Positions 61,961 through 64,000 of a DNA stretch of 64,000 bases are shown piece by piece (position 1 is the stretch's first letter; each line of letters begins with the position of its first letter). Made by a program: the position numbers and the translations under genes. The DNA lies in NCBI RefSeq assembly GCF_900110835.1, contig NZ_FOJG01000002.1, positions 1,702,979-1,766,978 of the forward strand, written 5' to 3'. The notes beneath the pieces are model-generated. The model was not told where the DNA came from and ran no database searches. It saw nothing but the letters and a program-made list of their open reading frames with translations. The stretch is from Chitinophaga arvensicola. Lineage in GTDB: Bacteria > Bacteroidota > Bacteroidia > Chitinophagales > Chitinophagaceae.

Positions 61961-64000
61961 ATGAAAAAAAGTACAGTGGACAATTGGCTTCCGCCCAGCC
62001 GGAGGTTATATAAACTGTTAATTTTTATGAAGCTTTCTATGCTGCTTGTCACCCTTGCCTGTTTACACGTAAGCGCAAAGGTACATTCTCAATCCACCAT
62101 CACAGTAAAGCTCTCGCAGGTGCAATTGGATAAGGCCCTCTCCCTGCTGGAGAAAAACAGCCATTACAGGTTTGTTTATAATGATGATAATCTACCGTTG
62201 AACCATAAAATATCTATCGATGCAAAGGATTGGACGATCGACAAAGTACTGAATGAAATACTGGACAACACTTCCCTTCACTTCCGGAAGATGTCTGATA
62301 AGCTGATTGTGATAGCCCCTGCGGCGGTAGTCAGCAAAGACAACCTGGTGAAAGGACGTGTGGTAAGTCCTTCGGGCGAACTCTTGCCTGGTGTAAGCGT
62401 GCGCCTGAAAAATACTACCATCGGCACCGTCACCAACGAAAAAGGCGACTTTGAATTAAAGGTACCCGAAAATGCCATCCTGGTGCTGACCTATGTGGGA
62501 TATGACCAGCAGGAAATATCGCTCAACGGCCGGGAAACCCTGACCATTACCCTGGAGCCCTCCAAAAACTCCATGGAAGAAGTAATCGTGGTAGGATATG
62601 GTACCCAGAAGAAAATTAACGTAACAGGCGCCGTGGACCAGATTGCCGGTAAACAGCTGGCTGCCCGTCCTATTGCCAACGTAATGCAGGGATTGCAAGG
62701 CCTCAGCCCCGGACTGAACATCAGTTATCCCGGTGGTAAACCCGGACAAACACCCAACATTAATATCCGTGGTATTGCCAGTATTAATGGCACGGGGGGT
62801 ATGGTATCCCCACTGATCATCATTGATGGTATTGCCTCCGTGACCGATGACCTGCTGCGTATCAACCCGGCGGATATTGCCTCTATTTCTGTACTCCGCG
62901 ATGCGGCTTCCGCAGCCATTTATGGCGCCCGTGCAGCTTATGGCGTAATCCTGATCACCACCAAACAGGGAGCCAGCGGCGGCAAACAAACCGTGAACTA
63001 CAGCAATTACTTCGCCATGTCGCGTCGCACGGTGATGCCGGATGCAGTTACAGATCCATATATCTACTCAAGGGTACTGGAAACATCTACCGATAATACT
63101 CCCTGGGACTATGTGAATTATTCCGATGAATATTACAAATGGGCAAAGGAAAGATCCAATAATCCCTCCCTGCCCGATACCCGCCTGGATCCCAGCGACC
63201 CTACCAAATGGGCTTACATGGGTAGCAATAACTGGAACGATTACTTCTTCAGTAAAAACAATTTCTCCCAGTACCATGGTATTTCCCTGAACGGTAGCGC
63301 AGAAACTGCGAAGAAACTTCCGATCAGTTACCTCCTTTCTGCCGATTATACCAAAGAAAACGGATTGAATAAACTGGCGAAAGACGACTGGGACAGATAC
63401 GGTTTGCGCGGTAAAATCAACCTGAAGCCCATCAGCTGGTTACAGGTAGATAACAACCTGAATATCTATCAGACCAAGGCAGATGCGCCTTCCAACAATA
63501 TTACCGATGTATATTATCTGCAACCGACACAGGTGGCCGTGAATCCAGACGGTACCTGGGCTAATACTGCCGCAGGTAAACTGGCGGCCAGGCTGGTAGA
63601 TGGCGGACGCAATACCTCCACCCGCTTCGGATTTCAGAACATTATCCGTGGTGTGGCTTCTTTCCTGAACAACGACCTCCAGATTACCGGCGATGCCAGT
63701 ATCAAAAGAGAGTTATGGAAATATCATATCGATCAGAAGAAGTACAACATTGGTTATGGCCCCAACGATATCCGCCAGGAAGGCGGCAATGGATCGGTGA
63801 CAGAAAACAATGGTACCATCAGTCATGACGTGATCGACCTGTTCGCCAACTATCATAAAACGTTTAACAAAATACACAGCATCACGCTGTTGGGCGGTTA
63901 TAATCAGGAGAGCTATGAATGGCAGCTGATCAATGCTTCCAAGCAAAACCTGATCTCTTCTTCCCTCCCCTACATTGCGCTCACCAGTGGTGACCCAACA
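61961..64000 (+). CDS. SusC/RagA family TonB-linked receptor with STN domain, 3' end beyond window
   Basis: The first 680 codons are visible and the frame is open at the edge. After a long basic leader the signal helix is LSMLLVTLACLHVSAKVHSQ. STN domain about residues 45-110 (VQLDKALSLLEKNSHYRFVY). Carboxypeptidase-regulatory-like domain about 125-200 (GRVVSPSGELLPGVSVRLKN). Plug with VIVVGYGTQKK, IIIDGIAS and ISVLRDAASAAIYGARAAYG. Then barrel strands to the edge. It is regulated by the ECF/FecR pair just upstream. A SusD gene would be expected beyond the window. Confidence 0.93.
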   Translation, partial: MKKSTVDNWLPPSRRLYKLLIFMKLSMLLVTLACLHVSAKVHSQSTITVKLSQVQLDKALSLLEKNSHYRFVYNDDNLPLNHKISIDAKDWTIDKVLNEILDNTSLHFRKMSDKLIVIAPAAVVSKDNLVKGRVVSPSGELLPGVSVRLKNTTIGTVTNEKGDFELKVPENAILVLTYVGYDQQEISLNGRETLTITLEPSKNSMEEVIVVGYGTQKKINVTGAVDQIAGKQLAARPIANVMQGLQGLSPGLNISYPGGKPGQTPNINIRGIASINGTGGMVSPLIIIDGIASVTDDLLRINPADIASISVLRDAASAAIYGARAAYGVILITTKQGASGGKQTVNYSNYFAMSRRTVMPDAVTDPYIYSRVLETSTDNTPWDYVNYSDEYYKWAKERSNNPSLPDTRLDPSDPTKWAYMGSNNWNDYFFSKNNFSQYHGISLNGSAETAKKLPISYLLSADYTKENGLNKLAKDDWDRYGLRGKINLKPISWLQVDNNLNIYQTKADAPSNNITDVYYLQPTQVAVNPDGTWANTAAGKLAARLVDGGRNTSTRFGFQNIIRGVASFLNNDLQITGDASIKRELWKYHIDQKKYNIGYGPNDIRQEGGNGSVTENNGTISHDVIDLFANYHKTFNKIHSITLLGGYNQESYEWQLINASKQNLISSSLPYIALTSGDPT

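Noticed and set aside
1..64000. CRISPR arrays, insertion sequences, integrase/att sites, rRNA
   Set aside because: No regularly spaced repeats, transposase, integrase or rRNA sequence was seen in the window.

Overview
The window looks like chromosome from a Bacteroidota member of the Chitinophagaceae, most like Chitinophaga. This is inferred from gene content and style: two SusC/RagA TonB-linked receptors with ECF sigma/FecR pairs, SusD, DUF4843 and PKD-like lipoproteins, a giant A2M protein, and DUF1080, DUF1501 and planctomycete-type cytochrome genes. Promoters of the TTTG/TTG-N19-TAnnTTTG type occur and Shine-Dalgarno sequences are mostly absent. No rRNA, ordinary tRNA, prophage, IS element or CRISPR array was seen.

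Layout. 1-3.6 kb: a cut-off lipoprotein and its coupled partner, a DoxX/HxlR divergent pair, and a 3-hydroxyisobutyrate-dehydrogenase-like enzyme. 3.7-9.5 kb: an alpha-2-macroglobulin (A2M) protein carrying an internal SusC-like regulatory and plug module. 9.6-10.6 kb: two small membrane proteins. 10.7-15.7 kb: a tetR-tolC-hlyD-emrB efflux operon whose promoter is covered by repeated palindromes. 15.9-19.7 kb: a membrane protein, a secreted HExxH protein and a two-component system. 19.9-23.8 kb: a DUF1080 hydrolase plus a propeller-cytochrome c operon. 24-33 kb: housekeeping and accessory genes (HAD, DUF4251, ABC exporter, ankyrin protein, FAD oxidoreductase, alkaline phosphatase, an orphan CdiI-like immunity gene, DNA polymerase IV). 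33.2-42.5 kb: a complete sigma-FecR-SusC-SusD-DUF4843-PKD locus without glycoside hydrolases. 42.7-45.3 kb: a pentapeptide protein, two paralogous membrane proteins and an AraC regulator. 45.4-52.0 kb: a planctomycete-style operon (PSD1/DUF1549 cytochrome, DUF1501, sugar isomerase, DUF2231-cytochrome-LRR). 52.1-55.8 kb: a WYL regulator, a tRNA-like RNA and a RING/TerD protein. 56-59.8 kb: an outer-membrane barrel, a small secreted protein and xseB/xseA. 59.9 kb to the end: a second sigma/FecR pair leading into a SusC that runs off the window.

The most interesting locus is 52.1-55.8 kb. A divergently transcribed WYL-domain regulator is separated by 438 bp from a protein with an N-terminal RING-like zinc site and a C-terminal TerD-like domain. 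Between them lies a sequence that folds as a tRNA: 7-bp acceptor stem, U8/A9, canonical D-arm with GG, 5-nt variable region, canonical T-arm and A73. Its anticodon arm is replaced by a long extended hairpin. Two identical palindromes, TACGCA-N7-TGCGTA, lie exactly 100 bp apart, one before each divergent unit, as expected for an autoregulating WYL repressor that also controls the RNA/RING-TerD unit. This has the architecture of a stress, RNA-damage or defence module; that function is an inference.
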